Of a DNA stretch of 64,000 nt, positions 54,462 through 60,963 are shown piece after piece; the first letter of the stretch is position 1, and each line of letters opens with the position of its first letter. Source of the stretch: Burkholderiales bacterium (lineage in GTDB: Bacteria > Pseudomonadota > Gammaproteobacteria > Burkholderiales > Casimicrobiaceae); contig JAEUPL010000008.1 in assembly GCA_016790165.1 (NCBI GenBank), positions 1-64,000 of the forward strand, written 5' to 3'. A program made the translations under genes and the position numbers. The notes beneath the pieces are model-generated. The model had not been told where the DNA came from, searched no databases, and saw only the letters and a list, made by a program, of their open reading frames with translations.

Positions 54462-55456
54462 ATCCTGAACGCTTCCAGCGATTCCGGTGCGAATAGCTCG
54501 TCAAGCGCGAGCGGGCGTTTCGATAAGCCCTGTTCGTAGTGGTAACGCGTAAACGTCTCCAGTGCCTTGCGGTTTCGTTCCAGACCGTAAGGCCACCAGT
54601 CGTCGCCCATCTCGTGGCGCGCTTCTTCGACATGGGCAACCAGCCAGGGCAGCATCGCCTTCAGCGCCGCCGTCTCGGCAAGATCCGCGTAGGCATTGCG
54701 CTGCGCGGCGTAGAACGCTTTGGTGAGCGATTGCGCAATCCAGCGGTTGGCCTCATAGACGTCTCGCCGCATGACGATGACGTGCATGATGGGGAAGATG
54801 CCCGTGTCGCGCCAGTAGGCGCGCTCTATCTCGGCGTAGTTCTCGAACAGGCGTCGCACGCGGCCGTCTCCGCGAGTGAACGACGACGGCGCGCGGGCCG
54901 TGTACAGCGCGTCGATTTCGCCGTCGGCGAGCATTTGCGACAGGGTTTGCGTGGGGCCGATGGGCTGAAGTTTGATGTGCGGCGGCAAGTCGAGCTTGAT
55001 CTTCTCAATGCGACCAGGCTCCTCTTCGCCCCCGAAGAAATACGAGTGACCGCCGTTGTCCACCGGGACGCCGTAGTGATCCTGCAGGATGCCGCGGATC
55101 CACACCGGCGCCGTCATCTGATACTCGGGGCTCGCGATGCGCCTGCCAATCAGGTCTTTCGGTTCTCGAATGCCCGCGTTGGCGTTGACGTAGATGCACG
55201 AGTGCCGGAAGAAGCGCGAGGGATAAACCGGGAGCGCAACGAACGGACGATCCGGTTTGTGTAGCGAGACACAGTACGACGAGAACGACATCTCGGCGAC
55301 GTCAAACTCGCGATGTCGCGCCATGCGGAAGAACGTCTCCTCAACGGGCAGGCACAGGTAGTTGAGGTCGATGCCATCGGCCTGCACCGAACCGTCGAGC
55401 AGGGCGCGCGTGCGGTCGTAGTTCCAGCAAGCGAAGGAGAGGCGTAGTCTTGACAT
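54458..55456 (-). CDS. pht5: 4,5-dihydroxyphthalate decarboxylase-type protein
   Basis: A 332-residue protein starting MSRLRLSFACWNYDRTRALLDG, typical of Pht5/OphC-like decarboxylases. They have a periplasmic-binding-protein-like fold and convert 4,5-dihydroxyphthalate to protocatechuate. Blocks LPPHIKLQPIGPTQTLSQMLADGEIDALYTARAP and DTGIFPIMHVIVMRRDVY support the family. The upstream 86 codons of the open frame overlap the oxygenase gene and are rejected. It lies 25 bp after the dioxygenase stop in the same operon. It ends at a CTAG bounding an insertion-element relic. Confidence 0.88.
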   Translation of the reverse strand: MSRLRLSFACWNYDRTRALLDGSVQADGIDLNYLCLPVEETFFRMARHREFDVAEMSFSSYCVSLHKPDRPFVALPVYPSRFFRHSCIYVNANAGIREPKDLIGRRIASPEYQMTAPVWIRGILQDHYGVPVDNGGHSYFFGGEEEPGRIEKIKLDLPPHIKLQPIGPTQTLSQMLADGEIDALYTARAPSSFTRGDGRVRRLFENYAEIERAYWRDTGIFPIMHVIVMRRDVYEANRWIAQSLTKAFYAAQRNAYADLAETAALKAMLPWLVAHVEEARHEMGDDWWPYGLERNRKALETFTRYHYEQGLSKRPLALDELFAPESLEAFRI

Positions 55457-55481
55457 GCGAAGTATTCTTCCCGTGAACCAC

Positions 55482-56804
55482 CTACGAGCCGGACGCGGAT
55501 GTCGAATAGGACGGTTCCAGCGCGGGTTCCGCGCGGTCCCATACGTACTTCGCTGTGTAGGCGCGCCAATCGGTGGACTTCGGAATGATGGCCTGATAGC
55601 TGCAAACCTCAGTTGGAATCGCGCTGTCGCCGGTGCCAATCGCCGGTTCCCCGCGTGCAAATGCCTGTACCGCTTCCACCATCTGTTTGCGGAATTCGAC
55701 GATTGCCAGATCACTGGCGCCGAGGCGCTCGCGCCAGCGCTCGGCGATCGGACCCATCGTGAGCCACATGGCGACGTCCTGGTTCGGAAATCCGATGATG
55801 CCGGTGAAGTTGCCCGCTTTCATCGCCGCACGGTCCTGCCAGAAGCGGTTATCCATGTTACGCAGCGGCCGATAGTATTGATCCAGGTCCTCGCCGACCG
55901 TCTGGCGCAGGAACTTGCGCCAGGTAGCGGTGTCAGGCGTCTGCTCGGGGTGTCCCCAGGCGATGAAGTAGAACGCCGTGTTGGTGTCGTCCATCGGCAC
56001 GTTGATGTTCGCCACGTTGTACAGATTATTCGGCGGAATCAAGGCCGTTGCCGGGGCCACGAACACGGTCTGCCGAACGTAGTCATTGACGTTGGCATTG
56101 GCGATCGGCCGCCGGAGCGCGGCGTAGCGGAAACCGTAGCCGGTCCGTTCCACCTGCAGGCGCGGTGCCTTGTCGGTGGATGGGCGCAACCAGAGCGAAT
56201 CGGTTGCCTTGGCGCCGTCGACACGAGCGGGCACCATGTCGGACGAATGCAGGCTTGAGCTGTGCGCTGAGTCAATCGCACCTTCGAGGATTTGCGCCCA
56301 GTTGCATGGGAGAACGACCTTCGCAATGGTGACTTGTGCATCGGCAACCGGTGCCCAGTTCGGCGCCCGAAAGGCCGGCATCGTCTCGCGCGGCCCGAGG
56401 TACGCCCAGACGAAGCCGCCCCATTCCTGCACCGGGTAGGCGGTGTGCTTGACCTTTTGTGCCATCACACTCGCCGCCGGTTCGGACACCATCTCGACGA
56501 CGTTGCCCTCGACGTCCATCTTCCAGCCGTGATAGAGGCAGCGCAGGCCGCAGTTTTCGTTGCGGCCAAACACCAGCGACGCGCGGCGATGCGGGCAGTA
56601 CTCGTCCATCACGCCGACGCGGCCGTCGGTATCGCGGAACACGACGAGGTCCTCGCCGAGTACTTTGGCTTTCACCGGCGTACCGTCCGCTTCCGCAACC
56701 TCTTCGAGCAGGCAGACCGGCGTCCAGTACCGGCGCATCATCTGGCCCATGGGGGCGTCACCTTCGACGCGGCAGAGCAGGTCGTTTTCTTCACGTGTCA
56801 GCAC
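55482..56804 (-). CDS. pht3: Phthalate 4,5-dioxygenase, oxygenase subunit
   Basis: A 440-residue Rieske oxygenase that dihydroxylates phthalate at positions 4 and 5. The Rieske cluster motif is CPHRRASLVFGRNENCGLRC then LYHGW (C-x-H-x17-C-x2-H). The mononuclear iron histidines lie in the AIDSAHSSSLH region. The N-terminal LTREENDLLCRVEGDAPMGQMMRRYW is characteristic of the phthalate group. The start is GTG at 56804 with a GGAGG site 8 bp upstream; the open frame to 56915 is not supported. It is first in the minus operon, followed by pht5. Confidence 0.92.
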   Translation of the reverse strand: MLTREENDLLCRVEGDAPMGQMMRRYWTPVCLLEEVAEADGTPVKAKVLGEDLVVFRDTDGRVGVMDEYCPHRRASLVFGRNENCGLRCLYHGWKMDVEGNVVEMVSEPAASVMAQKVKHTAYPVQEWGGFVWAYLGPRETMPAFRAPNWAPVADAQVTIAKVVLPCNWAQILEGAIDSAHSSSLHSSDMVPARVDGAKATDSLWLRPSTDKAPRLQVERTGYGFRYAALRRPIANANVNDYVRQTVFVAPATALIPPNNLYNVANINVPMDDTNTAFYFIAWGHPEQTPDTATWRKFLRQTVGEDLDQYYRPLRNMDNRFWQDRAAMKAGNFTGIIGFPNQDVAMWLTMGPIAERWRERLGASDLAIVEFRKQMVEAVQAFARGEPAIGTGDSAIPTEVCSYQAIIPKSTDWRAYTAKYVWDRAEPALEPSYSTSASGS

Positions 56805-56816
56805 GGCGTGCCTCCA

Positions 56817-56858
56817 TTGAGACTTGATTTGCGTCAACAGTATACTTAGTTGGCTAAG
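56817..56858. promoter_or_regulatory. Divergent phthalate promoter with MarR-type operator
   Basis: For the plus strand TTGAGA (56817-56822) and TATACT (56841-56846) have an 18-bp spacer. An inverted repeat CTTAG-TTGG-CTAAG (56845-56858) overlaps the -10 and start site, where a repressor would block both operons. The MarR gene at the end of the plus operon is the natural candidate ligand sensor. Confidence 0.6.
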
Positions 56859-56884
56859 AAAATTTTCCATGAAGGCGCCAAACA

Positions 56885-57883
56885 GTGCAACTGACCGACG
56901 GGCGTGTGCCAACAACCTCCGATGGTTCGCTGGCGCTATGGTTTGACCTCCGCGTTGTCGGAAAGGCGCGAATCGCCTCCGAGGTGTGGCAATTTGAACT
57001 GGCGGGCGAGGCCGGCGTGCCCCTACCCGCCTTCGCTGCTGGGGCGCATGTCACGGTCATCACACCCCTTGGCCAGCGCCGCAACTACTCGCTCTGCGGT
57101 GCGCCACAGGATCGAAGCCGCTATGTGCTCGCTATCAAACGCGAAGCGCGTGGCCGCGGTGGTTCCGTGTGCCTGGTCGATGATGTGGCCGTCGGTACGA
57201 CGCTGCGCGTGAGCGAGCCACGCAATCACTTCGCCCTGAGTCCGCGCGCGCGTTCATTTATCTTCATCGCCGGCGGCATCGGCATTACGCCGATCTACGC
57301 CATGATGCAGCAGTTGCGCGCCTCCGGAAACGAGGATTTCAGTCTCGTCTACTGCTCACGCGATCGGGCCAGCGCGGCGTTTGCCGACCAACTCGAGGCG
57401 GAGTTCGGCGGCAAGGTGCATCTACACCATGATGGCGGGCACCCGGCGCAGGCGTACGACTTCTGGCCGCTGCTCGAACGGCCGACGGCGGCACACGTTT
57501 ATTGCTGCGGGCCCACCGCCCTGATGGAGTGCGTCGCGGACATGTCTGGCCACTGGCCAACCGGCGCGGTGCATTTCGAGCGCTTCGGGGTCAGCTACGC
57601 CGCGCGCGCGGCGGATGAGCCTTTTGTCGCGCGCTTGAGGCAGACCGACGTCTCGGTGCAAGTCGGTGCTCAGGAAAGCCTGCTTGATGCACTGCGCCGC
57701 GCCGGTGTCGCCATACGAAGTTCCTGCGAGAGTGGCGTCTGTGGTGCCTGCAAGACCCGGCTGATTGCTGGCGACGTGGCGCATCGGGATCAAGTGCTGT
57801 CGGACGCGGAGCGGGCACAGCACATCATGGTCTGCGTGTCGCGTGCCTCAGGCGCGGGGTGCGAACTGGTGCTCGATCTATGA
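56885..57883 (+). CDS. pht2: Phthalate dioxygenase reductase-type protein
   Basis: A 332-residue electron-transfer protein: FMN/FAD-binding RNYSLCGAPQDRSRY, NAD-binding FIFIAGGIGITPIYAMMQQL and CCGPTALMECV, then a plant-type ferredoxin domain with SCESGVCGACKTRLIAG and a distal Cys in IMVCVSRA. This order (flavin, NAD, 2Fe-2S at C terminus) is that of phthalate dioxygenase reductase, which feeds the oxygenase on the opposite strand. The start is GTG at 56885. The stop overlaps the next ATG (ATGA). Confidence 0.9.
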   Translation: MQLTDGRVPTTSDGSLALWFDLRVVGKARIASEVWQFELAGEAGVPLPAFAAGAHVTVITPLGQRRNYSLCGAPQDRSRYVLAIKREARGRGGSVCLVDDVAVGTTLRVSEPRNHFALSPRARSFIFIAGGIGITPIYAMMQQLRASGNEDFSLVYCSRDRASAAFADQLEAEFGGKVHLHHDGGHPAQAYDFWPLLERPTAAHVYCCGPTALMECVADMSGHWPTGAVHFERFGVSYAARAADEPFVARLRQTDVSVQVGAQESLLDALRRAGVAIRSSCESGVCGACKTRLIAGDVAHRDQVLSDAERAQHIMVCVSRASGAGCELVLDL

Positions 57884-59115
57884 AAAGGGAACGCGCTGCA
57901 TCCTCTGACGAGCCGCTGCGCATGGGGGTGATCGGACTTGGCCGTGCGTTCACGTTGATGCTGCCAACGTTTCAGCGCGATCCACGCGTCCGGCTGGTCG
58001 CGGCGTGTGATTTGAGCGACGCGGCACGTAAGCAGTTTGTTGCCGACTTCGGCGCTGCAGCCTATCCCGATGCAGCGGCGCTGTGCGCCGATCCGTCGGT
58101 GGAGCTGGTCTACGTGGCCTCGCCGCATCAGTGCCATGCAGCGCATGTGGCGCTGGCCGCCGCGAACGGCAAACACGTGCTGCTCGAAAAGCCAATGGCG
58201 GTCACACTCGACGAGTGCGATGCGATGATCTCGGCGATGCGCGCCGCCGGATGTGCGCTGATCGTCGGACACAGCCACAGTTTCGACGCACCGGTGTTGC
58301 GTGCGCGTGAACTCATTGACAGCGATGAGATCGGCGACGTGCGCATGATCCAGGCCTTCAACTACACCGATTTTTTGTACCGGCCGCGACGCCCCGAGGA
58401 GCTCGACACCGCGCAGGGCGGGGGCGTGGTGCACAGTCAGGCCGCACACCAGGTGGATGTGGTGCGCCTGCTGGGGGGCGGCTTGCTCGCGAGCGTGCGT
58501 GCCATCGCCGGGCGGTGGGACGCGGCCCGTCCGACGGAGGGTGCTTACAGCGCACTGTTGAGCTTTCAGGGCGGCGCCTTTGCCAGCCTGAGCTACAGCG
58601 GCTACGGTCACTTCGACAGCGACGTATGGATGGATGGGCGCGGCGAACTGGGCCAAACCAAGTCTGCGGATGACTACGGTGTCGCGCGCCGGCGGCTGCG
58701 GGCGCTCGCGCATCGCGACGATGAGGCCGCGGCGAAGGCGGCGCGAAACTACGGCGGACCTGCATGGTCTCCGGCGGGTGTGGAAACGGCAGCCGATGCC
58801 GAAAGCGCCTCGCGCCCCTCGCACCAGCATTTCGGCCCGGTGATCATCAGCGGCGAGCGCGGCGCGCTGCGGCTCACGCCGCACGGCGTCTGGCGCTATG
58901 GCGCGCAGCGTTGTGAGTTCGAGGCGATTGCTGTGCCGCCCGTCCCGCGCCGCGAAGTCATCGATGAGCTCTGGCAGGTGCTGCGCAGTGGCGGTGTGCC
59001 GCAGCACGACGGCGCATGGGCGCGCGCAACGACCGAGGCGTGCCTGGCGATCCTCGAATCGTCACGCACGGGCGTGGACGTAGCTTTGCGGCAGCAGGTG
59101 GCGTGGCGGCGATAA
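57880..59115 (+). CDS. pht4: Gfo/Idh/MocA-family phthalate cis-4,5-dihydrodiol dehydrogenase
   Basis: A 411-residue NAD(P)-dependent dehydrogenase: MGVIGLGRAFTLMLPTFQRDP for the nucleotide fold, HVLLEKPMAVTLDECDAMI with the Gfo catalytic EKP, and LDTAQGGGVVHSQAAHQVDV. Pht4 belongs to this family and converts phthalate 4,5-dihydrodiol to 4,5-dihydroxyphthalate, so the operon context supports the function. Other Gfo/Idh activities cannot be excluded from sequence alone. It overlaps the reductase by ATGA. Confidence 0.87.
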   Translation: MKRERAASSDEPLRMGVIGLGRAFTLMLPTFQRDPRVRLVAACDLSDAARKQFVADFGAAAYPDAAALCADPSVELVYVASPHQCHAAHVALAAANGKHVLLEKPMAVTLDECDAMISAMRAAGCALIVGHSHSFDAPVLRARELIDSDEIGDVRMIQAFNYTDFLYRPRRPEELDTAQGGGVVHSQAAHQVDVVRLLGGGLLASVRAIAGRWDAARPTEGAYSALLSFQGGAFASLSYSGYGHFDSDVWMDGRGELGQTKSADDYGVARRRLRALAHRDDEAAAKAARNYGGPAWSPAGVETAADAESASRPSHQHFGPVIISGERGALRLTPHGVWRYGAQRCEFEAIAVPPVPRREVIDELWQVLRSGGVPQHDGAWARATTEACLAILESSRTGVDVALRQQVAWRR

Positions 59116-59123
59116 TCGTCGCA

Positions 59124-59684
59124 ATGGCTACGCACGACCAAACGCTCACTACTGTGGCATCCCGATCAAGGCAGCGGGCGTCCGCGCCCGGCAGGCTGAC
59201 GCCGGATCGGCATTCGATTCTGCGGCACTGGCTCGAGGCCGTACCGGATGATCGCTTCGCACATCTCGTGAAGGACGCGACACGCTCGTTCCAGCGCGCC
59301 TTGCAGTCGCGGTTGTCCCAGCACGATGTGCCGTTCGGACACTGGACGTTTCTGCGCGTGCTTTGGGAGCGGGACGGATTGACGCAAAAGCAGTTGTCGG
59401 ACGAGGTGGGCGTGATGGAGCCCACGACGCTGATGGCGGTACGCGCCATGGAGGCGCGCGGTTGGGTGGAGCGGCGGCAGCGCGCCGAGAACCGCAAAAA
59501 CGTGCACGTTTATCTCACCGACGCGGGGCGCGCACTCAAGGATGTCCTCGTGCCACTGGCAGAGGACGTCAATCGTGTGGGGGCCAGCGGCATTTCCGCT
59601 GACGATGTCGCCACGGCCCGCCGCGTGCTGCTCGCCATGATCACCAACCTGGCCGAGGACAGCGCGAGCACGCCTTCGGGTTGA
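59124..59684 (+). CDS. MarR-family regulator of the phthalate cluster
   Basis: A 186-residue winged-helix protein with QKQLSDEVGVMEPTTLMAVRAMEARGWVERRQRAENRKNVHVYLTDAG as the DNA-binding core and an N-terminal extension of about 45 residues. It is the third gene of the plus operon, 8 bp after pht4, so it could autoregulate through the inverted repeat at 56845. Other phthalate clusters use LysR or IclR regulators, which makes a MarR regulator of interest. The start is ATG at 59124. Confidence 0.87.
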   Translation: MATHDQTLTTVASRSRQRASAPGRLTPDRHSILRHWLEAVPDDRFAHLVKDATRSFQRALQSRLSQHDVPFGHWTFLRVLWERDGLTQKQLSDEVGVMEPTTLMAVRAMEARGWVERRQRAENRKNVHVYLTDAGRALKDVLVPLAEDVNRVGASGISADDVATARRVLLAMITNLAEDSASTPSG

Positions 59685-59690
59685 CGACCA

Positions 59691-59810
59691 ACAGCTTTTC
59701 GTACCCAACGACCGCTGCTGGATGATCACAGCGCGAATTTGTGAAAAGTCGACTTCGAACGAATTCGCGCGCTGAGGTCCACATCGACGTGCACTGGCGC
59801 GAAAAGCTGA
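59691..59810. repeat. 120-bp palindromic intergenic element, copy G
   Basis: Ends ACAGCTTTTC and GAAAAGCTGA. GTCGAC at 59748-59753 is the exact centre. The left arm contains CAACGACCGCTGCTGG; the inner arms contain GCGCGAATTTG and CGAATTCGCGC. It begins 6 bp after the marR stop and lies 43 bp before the tRNA-like attachment site of the integrated element. Confidence 0.82.
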
Positions 59811-59853
59811 ATCGCGGTCCTCGGGTGCGAGACCGTCAATTGGGTGGCGTGCT

Positions 59854-59875
59854 TGGTGCCGGAACGGGGATCGAA
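59854..59875 (-). other. tRNA 3'-end fragment, candidate att site
   Basis: On the minus strand this 22-bp stretch reads TTCGA then TCCCCGTTCCGGCACCA. It looks like the T-loop, acceptor strand and CCA of a tRNA, missing one base of the T-loop and with no tRNA body upstream. Tyrosine integrases commonly use tRNA 3' ends, leaving such a fragment at the far junction. Confidence 0.6.
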
Positions 59876-59926
59876 TGTTGCGTAAAAGCAACGTCTGAAA
59901 GCCATTTGCCGGCGATTCGCTTTCCG

Positions 59927-59950
59927 ATGTGCCCCCAAATGTGCCCCCAA
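59927..59950. repeat. Tandem 12-bp repeat, possible integrase arm sites
   Basis: ATGTGCCCCCAA occurs twice head to tail about 50 bp inside the element from the tRNA fragment. Short tandem repeats in this place are typical of integrase arm-type binding sites (inference). Confidence 0.5.
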
Positions 59951-60029
59951 TTTCTCGCGCTTGTCCAACCAACCCGCACGGGTCGTGTCCACTTAACCCC
60001 TCCATGAAGGTTTTGAAACTAGCCAGCGG

Positions 60030-60695
60030 TCGCGCTCGTTTCGCCCCGTGTGAGGAGTCGCCCGGAAGGACCCGTGATATTTCGCGCTTCACTTAGCCCC
60101 CAGCGGCCACCGGTTGCGCGTGGCTTGGCATCATGGCCGACGCGACAGCTTTGCTCGCATCGTCGAGTGCGGCGCGGATTGCCTCGCGCATCTTCGCTTG
60201 TGTGGTGGCGTCGAGTGCCATGCGTTCGGGCACGGTCATCATCGCGTCGCGGATCATGCGAAAGCCTGTCTCGATAGCCATCTCCACGCCTTCGCGATTG
60301 ATCAGGTTGCCTTCCGTCTCACGCAACCGCAGCGCGGACAGGGCCGCTTCCGACTGTTCGCGATCTGCGCGGGCAGTGGCATAGCGTGACTCGCCGTCGT
60401 TGATTGCTGAAGTGTCCTTGGTGTTGCCAGCGCGGGGGCGAGTGTTCTTGCTCCATTGCGCATCCGCAATTGCGGCATCGAGCTTTCCGCCGATCAGGAC
60501 GATTCGCCCGTCACGCACAGCCCGTGCCACTGCGTTGCGACTCACACCCCGGCGGCGAGCATAGGCCGCCATCGTCATCATTTCCGCTTGTGCCATCTCT
60601 GTAACCCTTTCTGTGAACAAATTGCCGGGGCAGTCGCTGGCGCTTGTTCGCGCTCGTTTCGCCCCGTGTGAGGAATCGCCCGGAAGGACCCGCGA
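60030..60695. repeat. 48-bp direct repeats flanking the small-terminase gene
   Basis: Copies at 60030-60077 and 60648-60695 match at 46 of 48 positions (TCGCGCTCGTTTCGCCCC...). On the minus strand each contains GGTCCTTCCGGGCGA. They lie just upstream and just downstream of the 60093-60596 gene, 618 bp apart. They may be packaging or regulatory sites of the element. Confidence 0.75.
60093..60596 (-). CDS. Small-terminase-like (Nu1 family) phage protein
   Basis: A 167-residue protein. An N-terminal winged-helix segment, YARRRGVSRNAVARAVRDGRI, is followed by LDAAIADAQWSKNTRP, then a charged helix (ADREQSEAALSALRLRETEGNLI) and a C-terminal helical region. This pattern is that of Nu1-type small terminases, which recognise packaging sites. 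There is no large terminase next to it, as in phage satellites that redirect a helper's packaging. The start is MAQAEMMTMAAY at 60596; the frame upstream runs through the direct repeat. The 367-bp gap upstream holds a direct-repeat copy and iterons. Confidence 0.62.
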   Translation of the reverse strand: MAQAEMMTMAAYARRRGVSRNAVARAVRDGRIVLIGGKLDAAIADAQWSKNTRPRAGNTKDTSAINDGESRYATARADREQSEAALSALRLRETEGNLINREGVEMAIETGFRMIRDAMMTVPERMALDATTQAKMREAIRAALDDASKAVASAMMPSHAQPVAAGG

Positions 60696-60838
60696 CAATT
60701 CGGCGGGGCTCTCCCTTGTGTGTGGTGTTTCATCCGGTGACGTGCAGCAGCTTCCAGCGGCGCGAAGGATTGCCGCACCACGCGCCCGCCTCGCGCGCCG
60801 GCCGATGTCGTGCGAATTGCCCAGCCAAAAAAAGCCGT

Positions 60839-60948
60839 GCTAACACCGCTAACAGTGCTAACAGAACGCCGCAACCCGCATGCGGCAAGGCTTGCCGCTG
60901 TTAGCGGTTCAGTCCTATTCTGTTGGCGGTCACGCGAAAGTGCCAACA
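60839..60948. repeat. Iteron-like GCTAACA array, candidate replication origin
   Basis: GCTAACA occurs three times at 9-bp spacing (60839, 60848, 60857). An inverted TGTTAGC is at 60899, and the variant pair TGTTGGC / GCCAACA (60921-60927, 60942-60948) forms a hairpin. A palindrome GCGGCAAG-G-CTTGCCGC lies between (60882-60898). The array is directly downstream of the primase gene, as expected for an origin used by the element's own replication protein. Confidence 0.5.
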
Positions 60949-60963
60949 GGAACGGGGCCACGG

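Noticed and set aside
59166-60092. A long minus-strand frame running from the MarR gene into the element
   Set aside because: It crosses the marR gene, palindromic element G and the attachment site, so it cannot be a conserved gene.
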